In this document: positions 33,506 through 42,537 of the stretch, piece by piece
Layout of the letters: every line of letters starts with the position of its first letter
Position numbering within the stretch: the stretch's first letter is position 1
NCBI GenBank assembly: GCA_002239105.1
Contig: MPNQ01000012.1
Span: 1-64,000 of the forward strand
DNA: 64,000 nucleotides
From: a marine group bacterium Sva0996 bin134
GTDB lineage: Bacteria; Actinomycetota; Acidimicrobiia; Acidimicrobiales; Bin134
Direction: 5' to 3'
The notes under the pieces: model-generated
The model's database searches: none
The model's input: the letters and a program-made list of their open reading frames with translations, nothing else
What the model was told of the DNA's origin: nothing
Translations under genes and position numbers: made by a program

Positions 33506-35146
33506 ATGAGCACTTGGGTTGATGTGACCACGTATGGGGATCTGGTGGTGCGGGGGGCTGCGCTATATGGGGACCAAGACGCGGTGGTGTTCCCGGACAC
33601 CCGGCACAGCTTCGAATCGCTGGAGGATGCGGCTCGGCGGTCGGCTCGGTCGCTGCTCGGGCTGGGGGTCCGGCCCAAGGACCGGGTCGGGATTCTTATG
33701 CCCAACTGCATGGACTTCATCGAGGTGATGTTCGGCGCGGCGCTTATCGGCGCTGTACCGGTTCCCATAAACGCCCGCTTCAAAGGGCGGGAGCTGGCCT
33801 ACGTCACCGAGAACGCCGACCTGAAGGTGCTGGTCACCAGCGACATCATCGACCAGTTCACTGACTACGTGGTGATCCTGCACGACTGCCTGCCCGGCTT
33901 GGCCGAGGCACCCGACCCTGCCAATCTCGGTCTCGACGTTGCTCCCGAGCTGAATGCAGTGGTGCTGTTGGGCAGCACCTCCCCCGCCGGGATGGTGGAC
34001 CGGGCCGCATTCGAGGCCTTCGCCAGCCGCGCCACCAACGACGAGGTGGAACTGCTCCGCAGCCAGGTGGCAATTCGGGATGAAGCTCTGATGATCTACA
34101 CCTCGGGCACCACTGCTGAACCCAAGGGCTGTCCCCTCAATCACGAGTCGCTGGTGCGCACTGCCATCACCGCCTGCCGAACTCGGTTCGAGCTGACCGA
34201 CACCGACGTGTTCTGGGATCCGCTCCCCCTGTTCCACATGAGCTCGATCCTGCCCCTAATAGGCTGCCTCGACGCGGGGTCATCCTATGTGACCATCACC
34301 CACTTCGAACCGGCGTCGGCCATCGCCCAGATGCGCGACGAGAAGGCCACGGTGTGCTTCTCCACCTTCCCGCCGGTCACCCAGGCCATGATCAACCATC
34401 CTGACTGGGACTCCGACGAGTTCCAGCGCATCCGGCTGGTGAACAACGTGGCCCCCCCTGACGCCCTGCGGGCCATCCACGCCCTGCTCCCCTGGGCCCG
34501 CCACATGAACGCCTACGGGCTCACCGAGTGCGGCGGAGTGGTGGCCTTCTCCGGCCCCGACGATCCGCCGGAAACATGGGCAGTGTCGTCGGGCCGCCCG
34601 TTCCGGGGCATCGAGGTCAAGATCAAAGACCTCGAGACCAGAGAAACCCTCACCGAGCCCCACCAAGCAGGTGAGATCTGGGTGAGGGGCTACAACGTGT
34701 TCGAGGGCTACTACAAAGACCCGGAGAAGAACGCCGAGTGCTTTGACGGCGAGGGCTGGTTCTTCACCGGCGACATCGGCTCACTCGACCCCGACGGTCG
34801 CATCAGCTACCTGGGCCGCACCAAGGACATGCTCAAGGTGGGAGGCGAGAATGTTGCCGCCGTCGAGATCGAGAGCTACCTCCAGACCCACCCCGCGGTG
34901 GCCATCGCCCAGGTGGTCCCGTTGCCCGACGAGAAGTACCAAGAGATTCCGGCCGCCTTCGTCGAGCTCAAGCCCGGCGCCGAGGCCAGCGAGGAAGAGC
35001 TGATCGAGTTCTGCCGCGGCCAGATTGCCAGCTTCAAGATCCCCCGCCACGTCCAATTCGTAGCCCCCAACGAGTGGCCCATGTCCGCCACCAAGATCCA
35101 AAAATTCCGCCTAGCCGACAAACTCCAAGCCGAACTGGGGCTCTAG
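33506..35146 (+). CDS. AMP-dependent acyl-CoA ligase
   Basis: A 546-residue ANL-family adenylating enzyme forming an acyl-CoA from an acid, ATP and CoA. YTSGTTAEPKG (198-208) is the phosphate-binding loop, YGLTECGG lies in the adenylate motif, GWFFTGDIG carries the ribose-binding Asp, and Lys530 in SATKIQKF is the C-terminal catalytic lysine. It is divergent from the taurine cluster across a 160-nt gap. The acyl substrate is unknown; medium-chain, aromatic or steroid side-chain acids are possible. Confidence 0.9.
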   Translation: MSTWVDVTTYGDLVVRGAALYGDQDAVVFPDTRHSFESLEDAARRSARSLLGLGVRPKDRVGILMPNCMDFIEVMFGAALIGAVPVPINARFKGRELAYVTENADLKVLVTSDIIDQFTDYVVILHDCLPGLAEAPDPANLGLDVAPELNAVVLLGSTSPAGMVDRAAFEAFASRATNDEVELLRSQVAIRDEALMIYTSGTTAEPKGCPLNHESLVRTAITACRTRFELTDTDVFWDPLPLFHMSSILPLIGCLDAGSSYVTITHFEPASAIAQMRDEKATVCFSTFPPVTQAMINHPDWDSDEFQRIRLVNNVAPPDALRAIHALLPWARHMNAYGLTECGGVVAFSGPDDPPETWAVSSGRPFRGIEVKIKDLETRETLTEPHQAGEIWVRGYNVFEGYYKDPEKNAECFDGEGWFFTGDIGSLDPDGRISYLGRTKDMLKVGGENVAAVEIESYLQTHPAVAIAQVVPLPDEKYQEIPAAFVELKPGAEASEEELIEFCRGQIASFKIPRHVQFVAPNEWPMSATKIQKFRLADKLQAELGL

Positions 35147-35514
35147 CCCTTAAGCCAAGTGCCGAGATGGCACGCACTGACCATTTGTCCGACGGCGGGC
35201 ATGACAACCAGCCAAGGCGGGGCGGCAAATAACAAACCTAGGTGGGGCGGCTTCGTAACCCGATAGGTGGGCCGGTGGGCGCCCCGAATCAATAGGCGGG
35301 GGGGTGGGTGGCCCGGCTCAGGGCGCCCGCCGCCCGGAGCTAGTCGAGGACGGCGGGCTGGGCCGGGACAGGACCCGCCGCCCCGCCGGACAAGCGCTGA
35401 GCGCGACCCGCCGGCCCACCGGACCAATGCTGAGCACGACCGCCCCACCGGACCAATGCTGAGCACGACCGCCCCACCGGACGCTTTCTAAGCGCGACCG
35501 CCCTGCCGGAGGAT
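35147..35514. other. Intergenic stretch, GC-rich, without a gene
   Basis: 368 nt between the convergent ligase (+) and VOC (-) genes. The first part is plain sequence, about 35240-35390 is extremely G/C-rich, and the last 120 nt are tandem repeats (listed separately). Open frames here have unnatural compositions and look like chance. No clear hairpin terminator was found. Confidence 0.6.
35390..35509. repeat. 29-bp tandem repeat array, four units
   Basis: Two perfect 29-bp units (35423-35451 and 35452-35480, opening ACCAATGCTGAGCACGACC) are flanked by a longer degenerate unit (35390-35422) and a diverged unit (35481-35509). All contain a GAGC(A/G)CGACC core and end in CCGG. The array ends 6 nt before the stop of the VOC gene. 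Confidence 0.75.
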
Positions 35515-36099
35515 CTACTCGCTATAGCCGTCGGGCAGTTGGTCGATGTGCCAGATTTGGCTCCTCCACCAGCGCCACTTCCCCGCAATCACATCCTCAA
35601 CCGTGCAGTGCGGGTGGGGCTCGAGCCAGTCGATCTCTGAATCCACGATCTGGAACAGGCATCCGTGCCCTGATTTGGGCCGCACATAGGTCTCCCGCCA
35701 GTGCGGTTCGCTCAGGTCGGTGTCGACCACCTCATAGCCGGTGGCCTCCAAGTCGGCGATGGTCGCCTCCACATCGTCCACGAAGATGGTCACGTGGTGG
35801 AACCCCTCACCGTGCTTGTCGATGAAGCGACGCAGGTAGCTCTGCTCGTTCAGCGGCTCCAGCAACTCCACCTTCACGGTGTCAGGCAGCTTGAACATGG
35901 CAGTGCGGATGTCCAGCGGCAAATCGTCTCCTCCCATCACGAACTGCCCGCCGAACACATCCCGAAACAGCGGCACGGCAGCCTCGATGGAGCGCACTGC
36001 GATGCCGATGTGATCCCACCGCTGAATGCGGGGCGACACCGCCGGGTTCGAGTCCAAACCAGCCGGATACCCGTCGGCTCCCATTGTTCTCCAGCCCAT
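35515..36099 (-). CDS. VOC family protein, methylmalonyl-CoA epimerase-like
   Basis: A 194-residue VOC protein. WDHIGIAVRSIEAAVPLF starts the first module with a metal-ligand His, VKVELLEPL supplies an acidic ligand, and GFHHVTIFVDDVEATI starts the second module. This order (H, E, H) is that of the methylmalonyl-CoA epimerase/glyoxalase group. The C-terminal tail is Trp-rich (KWRWWRSQIW), which is not part of the usual epimerase. ATG 36099 and ATG 36084 are both possible starts. It is divergent from the aldolase-family gene. Confidence 0.8.
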   Translation of the reverse strand: MGWRTMGADGYPAGLDSNPAVSPRIQRWDHIGIAVRSIEAAVPLFRDVFGGQFVMGGDDLPLDIRTAMFKLPDTVKVELLEPLNEQSYLRRFIDKHGEGFHHVTIFVDDVEATIADLEATGYEVVDTDLSEPHWRETYVRPKSGHGCLFQIVDSEIDWLEPHPHCTVEDVIAGKWRWWRSQIWHIDQLPDGYSE

Positions 36100-36163
36100 G
36101 GCCGACTCCTCTCGGTGTCCTTACATTCTTCGGACAGCTTCCAAGTGTGCTATCTAGCAGGGC

Positions 36164-36946
36164 ATGGGCAAACTTGACGAAGCCATTGCCGGACAAAGCG
36201 GATTTCCTCGGGTGATGCCCGGACTCGACCAGCCGCTTACCGTTCCCCAGAAGATCGCCTGTGCCGCCCGCATCCTCGACGCCGAGGGCTATGCGCTGGA
36301 TGTGGCCGGTCACATCACGGTGGTGCGAGACGATGCCGAGGACGGCTCCATGTGGTGCACCCCCTATGGGCTGTGGTGGAACGAGATCACCGCGTCCGAC
36401 ATCTTGGCCATCGACGCCGACGGCGAGGTGCTGGAGGGACGCTGGGACGTGACCCCGGCGGTGCACATCCACACCGAGATGCACCGGGCCCGCCCCGACG
36501 CCCAGGTCGTGATCCACAACCATCCCTACTACGGAAGTCTCTTGTCCACCATGCACAAGCTGCCCGACATCACCGACCAGCAGGCCTGCATGTTCGACGG
36601 CGACATCGCCTTGTTCGGCACCTACACCGGCGGGGTGGACGACGCCGCCGGTGGCCAGCACCTGGCCGACTCGGTGGGCAGCGCCACTGCGGTGATCCTG
36701 GCCAACCACGGGGTGCTCATCGCCGGTGAGACCACTGAGCAAGCCGTATACCGGGCCTCCAACTTCGAGCGGGTTTGCCGCCTCAACTACGACGCCATGC
36801 AGGCAGGCCAGGCCCCGGTGCCAGTGCCCCCCGAACAGAGACCCATACTGAAGGCCGCGGTCAACAGCCACCACATGACGGTTAGATATTTCTGGGAGGG
36901 GGCGGTGCGGCGATTGCTACGCGAGGCCCCTGAAGTGCTGAGCTGA
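36164..36946 (+). CDS. Class II aldolase/adducin family protein
   Basis: A 260-residue metal-dependent aldolase-fold protein. Zinc ligands are visible in VHIHTEMHRARPDAQVVIHN (two His groups) and LANHGVLIAGET. Families with this fold include fuculose-phosphate aldolase, ribulose-5-phosphate 4-epimerase and decarboxylases of aromatic or steroid acids. The start is plausible from AGCAGGGC before the ATG; a TATCTA hexamer at -13 could also indicate a leaderless start. Substrate unknown. Confidence 0.83.
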   Translation: MGKLDEAIAGQSGFPRVMPGLDQPLTVPQKIACAARILDAEGYALDVAGHITVVRDDAEDGSMWCTPYGLWWNEITASDILAIDADGEVLEGRWDVTPAVHIHTEMHRARPDAQVVIHNHPYYGSLLSTMHKLPDITDQQACMFDGDIALFGTYTGGVDDAAGGQHLADSVGSATAVILANHGVLIAGETTEQAVYRASNFERVCRLNYDAMQAGQAPVPVPPEQRPILKAAVNSHHMTVRYFWEGAVRRLLREAPEVLS

Positions 36947-37030
36947 CCGGTCTTTTGGTCATGCAGAAAACTGCTATGACAAATCAGAACTGTGGGGAAC
37001 AGGAAAGACATCTGGTAACTGAATCTTGAT

Positions 37031-37744
37031 TTAAGGCACAGAAACATCAGCCGAACTCGGTTGAAGTCCAATAACGTCATCTGGCTGTCCCCACTCGTTG
37101 CGAGCAATCATTTCAGCTTCTTCCTTGAATTCGGCAACTACATCCGTATACTCAGGCTCACTACCCAATCTCTCGAATATCAAATGTGAACCAGTCACAG
37201 CACTACCATCCTCAGATTTTATAACCGTCAAAGACGGAGCCTGATAAATCCATGTTCCTTCGAACTGTCGAAAATAGTCAGTATTACTTCGCCTGCCATC
37301 ATTCACAACCTCAAATAGACTATGTACACCGGGTACATTGTTTACAAGCTTTGATTGAATTGATTGGATCGAGTTTGTAGGAGCCTTTGGGAGCACAATC
37401 TGCAAATCACTACCCACAACTACTGAAACAAATTGCGAAGCGTATATAACATCTTCGACGCGGAGAGTTGCGACTATATGTTCAATAGACGTACCACTAT
37501 CATCATCAAAATATATCGCACCACCAAAGGATACATCGACAAAATGGCCGATCACTACAGCGTCGCTATCCAAGACTTGGTCTGTCAAACTGTCATAACT
37601 GATAGCACTGAGGACCCCTACACCACTCAAAGTGTCAAAGATCTCTTTAGCACTTGAAGATCGACTGTTTCCAAAATCAGATGCGTCACAACCGTTCAGC
37701 ATTGCTACCATCAAAATAAGTGACAAAGCTCTTAATATAACCAT
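37031..37744 (-). CDS. Putative lipoprotein in an AT-richer insert
   Basis: A 237-residue protein with a signal peptide and lipobox (AMLNGC, Cys19), so probably anchored on the outer face of the membrane. The mature part has a mixed beta-rich composition and no motif I recognise. It starts 2 nt after the stop of the metalloprotease gene, so the two are probably cotranslated and may work together, for example as protease and inhibitor or anchor. Base composition is clearly lower in G+C than the surroundings, which suggests acquisition by transfer. Confidence 0.72.
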   Translation of the reverse strand: MVILRALSLILMVAMLNGCDASDFGNSRSSSAKEIFDTLSGVGVLSAISYDSLTDQVLDSDAVVIGHFVDVSFGGAIYFDDDSGTSIEHIVATLRVEDVIYASQFVSVVVGSDLQIVLPKAPTNSIQSIQSKLVNNVPGVHSLFEVVNDGRRSNTDYFRQFEGTWIYQAPSLTVIKSEDGSAVTGSHLIFERLGSEPEYTDVVAEFKEEAEMIARNEWGQPDDVIGLQPSSADVSVP

Positions 37745-37746
37745 AC

Positions 37747-38316
37747 CTAATACCTTCCATCAATGTGATCAATATCATGAACACTGTAATCTGTGGTGCT
37801 ATTGCTGTGACTCAATGGAGACCACATGCAACTATTTCCAGAACCAGCATAAGAATGACGAAGTCCTACTGTGTGCCCCCATTCATGACAACCCAACTGT
37901 CGCAATGTATCTTCATCGTATTTATGATACTCACCAGTGTTGAAATACATGTGCCATTTATCACATTTACTGGAATTCACTTTCTTATTGCAAGTAACCC
38001 ATCCAGACCAATATTTGTAAACCGGATGCTGGGAGTAGTCTCCGTCAAAGATGCAAACATCGGTTTGAGATTTACATGAACCATCATCATGTACATTGAT
38101 GTCAGTAGCGTCTAATCTATCCTTTCCCCAGTTAGCAGCACTGAGAGAATCCGTGTGCAAACTACTGCTAAGCGAATAGTAGTGGTTCTTGTTATCGGCA
38201 TAAAACCTTCCAAAGTTACTAGCAAACACAGGTAGCGCGGCAAGCGCTAAGCCAACAACAATTATTAAGACTGCAACAAATGCTTTTTGCACTATGCTAA
38301 TACCTTCCAGGATCAT
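37747..38316 (-). CDS. Secreted metzincin-like zinc metalloprotease
   Basis: A 189-residue exported protein. A hydrophobic N-terminal segment ends near residue 32 (LPVFAS). The zinc site H144-E-W-G-H148-T-V-G-L-R-H154 is a full metzincin HExxHxxGxxH motif, and Met164 in NSCMWSPL fits the metzincin Met-turn. Eight cysteines in the mature part suggest disulfides. It is about the size of a matrixin-type catalytic domain without a propeptide. It overlaps a small upstream frame and precedes a lipoprotein gene by 2 nt, in an AT-richer segment unlike its neighbours. Confidence 0.8.
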   Translation of the reverse strand: MILEGISIVQKAFVAVLIIVVGLALAALPVFASNFGRFYADNKNHYYSLSSSLHTDSLSAANWGKDRLDATDINVHDDGSCKSQTDVCIFDGDYSQHPVYKYWSGWVTCNKKVNSSKCDKWHMYFNTGEYHKYDEDTLRQLGCHEWGHTVGLRHSYAGSGNSCMWSPLSHSNSTTDYSVHDIDHIDGRY

Positions 38317-38582
38317 TTGCCCAACAATAGATGACTACAGCAATAACGTCTTACTATTTGACCTTTCTTGTCCAGCTTGAACTCAACTGTAGTGCACTGG
38401 AAGAGACGAATCCAGCGAATACAAGGATTCTTGGAATATTTGTTGCAAGGTAGTGCGACCATTGCCCCAGTAATCATTGCACCACAAATAGTAGGGTTTG
38501 CTAGTACAGTTGTTATCGCATTAATTACATGCACATATACAAGTTCACAAAATTCGTTTGGGGTACCTTCTCGCCTGCGCAT
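38313..38582 (-). CDS. Possible small membrane protein ahead of the protease
   Basis: An 89-residue reading whose stop overlaps the protease start (ATGA). It contains one hydrophobic stretch (INAITTVLANPTICGAMITG, about residues 21-40) and a Cys-rich basic tail. It shares the low G+C of the two genes after it. No ribosome site is seen, and the frame stays open upstream into the acyl-CoA ligase gene on the other strand, so the start is a guess. The 38317-38646 stretch otherwise holds only the ligase's upstream region. Confidence 0.35.
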   Translation of the reverse strand: MRRREGTPNEFCELVYVHVINAITTVLANPTICGAMITGAMVALPCNKYSKNPCIRWIRLFQCTTVEFKLDKKGQIVRRYCCSHLLLGK

Positions 38583-38646
38583 TCGCGAGGAAGGACATCT
38601 CTGGAGGTATTTTGTCGGTCCTGTCTGGTGTGGTAAGCAGCAAGAC

Positions 38647-40272
38647 ATGGCCACAGCCCCATCCACTACCGAGCCATCAATTGCTCCCCCTACCATCGGC
38701 ACGTGGATCCGCCATAAGGCCGAGGTCAACGGCGACCGTCTGGCCCTCACCGTGGAAGGTCGGGACAAGACCTATGCCGGGGTCCATGCCGACTCCGACC
38801 GCCTGGCCGCCGGCCTGGCCTCACTGGGCCTGGGACCGGGCGACCGCTCCTGTTTGATGATGCAGAACTCCCTGGAGTGCATCGACGCCTGGTTCTCCAT
38901 GAACAAGGCCGGAGTGGTGGAAGTACCCATCAACCAGGCCTATAGGGGCCACCTGCTGGAGTACCTGATCAGCCAGTCGCGCTCTTCGGCGGTGGTTTGC
39001 GATGCCGACTATTTGGACCGCATCGCCGAGGCGGCTCCGAGCCTTCCCGGCCTAGAGCACGTGGTGGTCAATCGGGCCGAGGGCACTGTAGACCCAGGCA
39101 CTCCCGAATTACCCGACCACGTCACCGTGCATGAGTTGGCCGACCTGTACCTGGACTCCCCCGCCCCTGAGCCCGACGTCAACTACCGAGACACCGCAGT
39201 CATCTTGTACACCTCAGGCACCACCGGCCCGTCCAAAGGCGTGATGCTGTGCCACGAGGCCAACCTGAACCTGGCCCGCCACACTGTCGACTTGGTGGGC
39301 TACGACGCCGACGACGTGCTCTACACCGCTTTCCCGCTGTTCCACATCAACGCCAAATACACCAGCGTGATGTGCGCCATGGAGGCCGACGCCCGGCTCA
39401 TCATGGACCGGCGGTTCTCGGCCAGCCGGTTCTGGGACCGCTGCCGGGCCGAGGGCATCACCGCCTTTAACTACCAGGGCGGGCTCTTGATGATGCTCTG
39501 GAAGCAGCCCGAGCGGTCCGACGATGCCGACAACCCGGTGCGCAATGGCTTCGGCGCGCCCTGCCCGGTGGAGATCTGGGAGCCGTTCGAAGAGCGCTTC
39601 GGAGTCCATCTCTCCGAGGTGTACGGCATGACCGAGGTGGCCATCACCACCGAGAACCGCCGCGGGGTGCGCAAGATCGGCACCGCGGGCCGTGAATCAG
39701 CGCTTTACCACGTGGCGGTGGTGGATTCCGAGGACCGACCGGTGCCGCCGAACACTGCGGGCGAGATCGTGGTGCGGCCCAAGAAGCCCTACATCATGAT
39801 CGACAGTTACTTCGACATGCCCGACGTCACGGTGGAGACGTTCCGCAATCTGTGGTTCCACACCGGCGACCGGGGCCGCCTCGACACCGACGGCTACCTA
39901 ACCTTCATCGACCGCATGAAGGACTGCGTGCGCCGCCGGGGCGAGAACATCTCCTCCTACGAGGTAGAAGCAGTGATCAACACCTGCGACGCCGTGCTGG
40001 AGTCAGCGGTGATCGGCGTGCCCTCAGAGCTGGGTGAAGAAGAAGTGATGGCCGTGGTGGTCCTCAAGCCCGACCACGAGCTTTCCGAGACCGAACTACT
40101 GGACTTCTGCGTCCCCCGCATGGCCCACTTCGCCGTCCCCAGGTTCGTGCGCTGGTGCGACGACCTGCCCAAGACCCCGTCAGAGCGGGTACAGAAGTTC
40201 AAGCTGCGCGAAGAGGGCATCACGCCAGATACCTGGGACCGCGACGACGCCGGGTACGTAGTTCCGAGATAG
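38647..40272 (+). CDS. AMP-dependent acyl-CoA ligase, CaiC-like
   Basis: A 541-residue ANL-family ligase. YTSGTTGPSKG is the phosphate loop, YGMTEVAITTENRRGVRKIG the adenylate region with the CaiC-like insertion, and LWFHTGDRG the ribose-contact motif. The C-terminal motif reads LPKTPSERVQKF: the position normally occupied by the catalytic lysine (SGK or TGK) is Arg, although a nearby Lys could substitute. ATG 38647 is chosen at the point where high-G+C sequence resumes; the longer in-frame reading enters the AT-rich insert. Substrate unknown. Confidence 0.87.
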   Translation: MATAPSTTEPSIAPPTIGTWIRHKAEVNGDRLALTVEGRDKTYAGVHADSDRLAAGLASLGLGPGDRSCLMMQNSLECIDAWFSMNKAGVVEVPINQAYRGHLLEYLISQSRSSAVVCDADYLDRIAEAAPSLPGLEHVVVNRAEGTVDPGTPELPDHVTVHELADLYLDSPAPEPDVNYRDTAVILYTSGTTGPSKGVMLCHEANLNLARHTVDLVGYDADDVLYTAFPLFHINAKYTSVMCAMEADARLIMDRRFSASRFWDRCRAEGITAFNYQGGLLMMLWKQPERSDDADNPVRNGFGAPCPVEIWEPFEERFGVHLSEVYGMTEVAITTENRRGVRKIGTAGRESALYHVAVVDSEDRPVPPNTAGEIVVRPKKPYIMIDSYFDMPDVTVETFRNLWFHTGDRGRLDTDGYLTFIDRMKDCVRRRGENISSYEVEAVINTCDAVLESAVIGVPSELGEEEVMAVVVLKPDHELSETELLDFCVPRMAHFAVPRFVRWCDDLPKTPSERVQKFKLREEGITPDTWDRDDAGYVVPR

Positions 40273-40279
40273 CTGCTGG

Positions 40280-40324
40280 CCGGAGCGAGTCACCTGCAAA
40301 GGGGTTCTACCACCCTCGCTCCGG
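40280..40324. terminator. Bidirectional terminator hairpin
   Basis: CCGGAGCGAG (40280-40289) pairs perfectly with CTCGCTCCGG (40315-40324) around a 25-nt loop, between the convergent ligase (+) and P450 (-) genes. Two smaller perfect hairpins follow directly (CCAAC-ATG... 40326-40338 and GGTCT-CAA-AGACC 40337-40349). Confidence 0.6.
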
Positions 40325-40375
40325 TCCAACATGGTTGGTCTCAAAGACCGCAATCAGTATACGGTCGGGCCGTCC

Positions 40376-41599
40376 TCAGCCAGCAACAAAATCTGGGTTC
40401 GGCGTGAAGGTCAACGGCAAAGACGTTAATCCCCGGGTGTACACACCGGTCTCTACCTGCTCGTAGCCGTCGGCGTAGGCGATGTCGTCCATGGCGTCCA
40501 ACAGCGCGTCCAAGGCAACGGTCAGCTCGGCCCGGGCCAGCATCGATCCCACGCAGAAGTGGCGGCCTAAGGCGAACGCGGTGTGGTCGGCCGCGGCGGT
40601 GAACGCCTTGTCGAACTCCATGTCGGTGCGGTGGATGTTGAACCGATCGGGCTCGCTGAACACCTCCGGATCACGGTTGGCCGAGCCCAACAGCAGCTCC
40701 AGGGTGTGGCCCGCCGTTACTGTGCCTCCAGAGAACTCCACGTCCTCTTCAGTTTGGCGCATGATCATCTGAACCGGCCCGGTGAAACGCAGCGTCTCGG
40801 CGAAGGCCCGACCAATGAGCTGGCGGTCAGCCCGCACCTCGGCCATCTGCTCGGGATTGTCCAGCAGATTGCGCATGGTCAAAGTGATGGCCTTCTCGGT
40901 GGTCTCGCCCCCAGCGGTCAGCAGCAGGCTGCAAAAGCCGCGGATGTCGTCGTCGCTCATCTGAACGCCGTCGAACTCCTTGGTCACCATGGCGGTGAGC
41001 AGGTCGTCGCCGGGGTTGGCCCGCCGCTCGGCGATCTTGGGCATGAGGTACTCCCCCATCTCCACCCGAGCGGCCATGCCCCGGCGGTTCTTCTCTTCGT
41101 CGCCGGTGATGTTGGACACGAAGTCCATGATCATCGTGTACCACTCGTAGAACTGGGGCACGTCCTCCATCGGCAGATCGAGGAGCTGCACGATCACCCC
41201 GATCGGGTAATGGGTGCTGAACCGCTTGCACAGGTCCACCTCGCCGTCGGCCACGAACTCGCCAATCTGGCTGCGGGCCGCCTCGGTGATGGCCGGAACG
41301 ATGCTCTGCTCCAGATAGCTGCCCCGGAAAATCGGGTTCACGATGCCCCGGTAGGAAGAATGCTCCTTGCCCTCCATCTGCAAGATGGTGCGCCCGTGGA
41401 CCGGCTCGGTCTGCCACTCGTAGTTGCGGCTGGAGATCTGGGGGTTGCGGAAGGCACCAGCAACGTCTTCATATCGGCTGATCACGAAGGCCTGGGTGCC
41501 TTCGTGCCACATCACCGGATGCTCGTTGCGCAGCACCTCATAGAGGGGATATGGATTGGCGTCGTACTCCGGGGAGAGGATGTCGGGGGCAGCAGTCAT
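40376..41599 (-). CDS. Cytochrome P450
   Basis: A 407-residue soluble bacterial P450. Heme Cys349 lies in FALGRHFCVG, the I-helix oxygen-activation motif is AGGETT (229-234), and ETLR (268-271) is the K-helix ExxR. It needs external ferredoxin and reductase, neither of which is in the window. It is divergent from the second IpdAB-like operon and convergent with the CaiC-like ligase, so hydroxylation of the same substrate class is plausible. Confidence 0.93.
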   Translation of the reverse strand: MTAAPDILSPEYDANPYPLYEVLRNEHPVMWHEGTQAFVISRYEDVAGAFRNPQISSRNYEWQTEPVHGRTILQMEGKEHSSYRGIVNPIFRGSYLEQSIVPAITEAARSQIGEFVADGEVDLCKRFSTHYPIGVIVQLLDLPMEDVPQFYEWYTMIMDFVSNITGDEEKNRRGMAARVEMGEYLMPKIAERRANPGDDLLTAMVTKEFDGVQMSDDDIRGFCSLLLTAGGETTEKAITLTMRNLLDNPEQMAEVRADRQLIGRAFAETLRFTGPVQMIMRQTEEDVEFSGGTVTAGHTLELLLGSANRDPEVFSEPDRFNIHRTDMEFDKAFTAAADHTAFALGRHFCVGSMLARAELTVALDALLDAMDDIAYADGYEQVETGVYTRGLTSLPLTFTPNPDFVAG

Positions 41600-41667
41600 G
41601 GGCCGTATAGTACGGCGGGCTGCATGAACAGCAAGAACAGCGAGCCCAGGGGGAAGCGAACAGTCCC

Positions 41668-42537
41668 ATGAGCAAAGTCACCACACTGGAAGAGGCGGCG
41701 GCGTCCATACCCGACGGATCAACCGTGGCCATCGGCGGGCTGTCCATGAACAGCGCCCCCATGGCCTTGGTGCGGGAGCTTGTCCGCCAGCAGAAAAAGG
41801 ACCTGGATTTGGTGGCCATTGTGGCCGGCATGGCGGTGGACTGGCTGGTAGCCGGGGGCTGCGTGCGGCGGGTCATGTCCGGGCTGGTCAGCTTCGAGGG
41901 CCTGGGCTTGGCCCCCAATTTCCGAGCCGCGGTGCAGTCAGGGCAAGTGGCCATCGAGGAGTACAGCGAGCATCTGCTTATCTGCCGACTCCAGGCCCAG
42001 AGCTACAACCTGCCGTTCATGCCCACCAAGGCCGGCCTCGGCACCGACGTGCTCGGCCTGCACGCCGAGTCGGGAGCGGTGCGTGAGGAGAAAGACGGCC
42101 CCACCGGAGAGCACTACGTGGCCTGCACCCGCCTGGCGGTGGATGTGGCCTTGGTCCACGCCCACGAGGCTGACATGCGGGGCACCACCCGGGTCAACCC
42201 CAAGCTGGTGTGGATGGACAACGAGATCGTCAACGCTGCCGCCCGCTCGGTGGCCTCGGTGGAGCGGGTGGTGGACACTGCGGCGTTCACGGAGGAGCCG
42301 GAGCGGACGACCTATCCCCGGTTCATGATCGACACGGTGGCCCCCGCCCCTATGGGGGCCTACCCCTGTTCGTGCTTCCCCGAGTACGGCCACGACTCTG
42401 GATTCTTCACGGAGTACTCCATGGCGGCCCGTGATCCCGAAGACTTCTCGCGCTTCTTCCAAGAGCGAGTTGTGGGCCCGGACACCTGGGAGGACTTCCT
42501 GGCCGCAAACAACGTCTCAACGGGAGTCTCAGCATGA
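41668..42537 (+). CDS. CoA-transferase family subunit A, second IpdA-like copy
   Basis: A 289-residue paralogue of the 7170 gene, sharing the opening (LEEAAASIPDGSTVAIGG), the SAPMALVRELVRQ helix, LPFMPTKAGLGTD and VALVHAHEAD. Glu101 in YSEHLL aligns with the essential glutamate of IpdA. It lacks the C-terminal tail of the first copy and has a CSCFPEYG segment in its place. ATGA-coupled to subunit B. As with the other copy, ring-cleaving hydrolase or CoA-transferase are the alternatives. Confidence 0.85.
   Translation: MSKVTTLEEAAASIPDGSTVAIGGLSMNSAPMALVRELVRQQKKDLDLVAIVAGMAVDWLVAGGCVRRVMSGLVSFEGLGLAPNFRAAVQSGQVAIEEYSEHLLICRLQAQSYNLPFMPTKAGLGTDVLGLHAESGAVREEKDGPTGEHYVACTRLAVDVALVHAHEADMRGTTRVNPKLVWMDNEIVNAAARSVASVERVVDTAAFTEEPERTTYPRFMIDTVAPAPMGAYPCSCFPEYGHDSGFFTEYSMAARDPEDFSRFFQERVVGPDTWEDFLAANNVSTGVSA

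Noticed and set aside
35390..35509. A CRISPR array
   Set aside because: The 29-bp units are contiguous without spacers, and no cas genes are present.
38583..38768. N-terminal extension of the small frame ahead of the protease
   Set aside because: It lies antisense to the beginning of the acyl-CoA ligase gene in high-G+C sequence, unlike the AT-richer part downstream.
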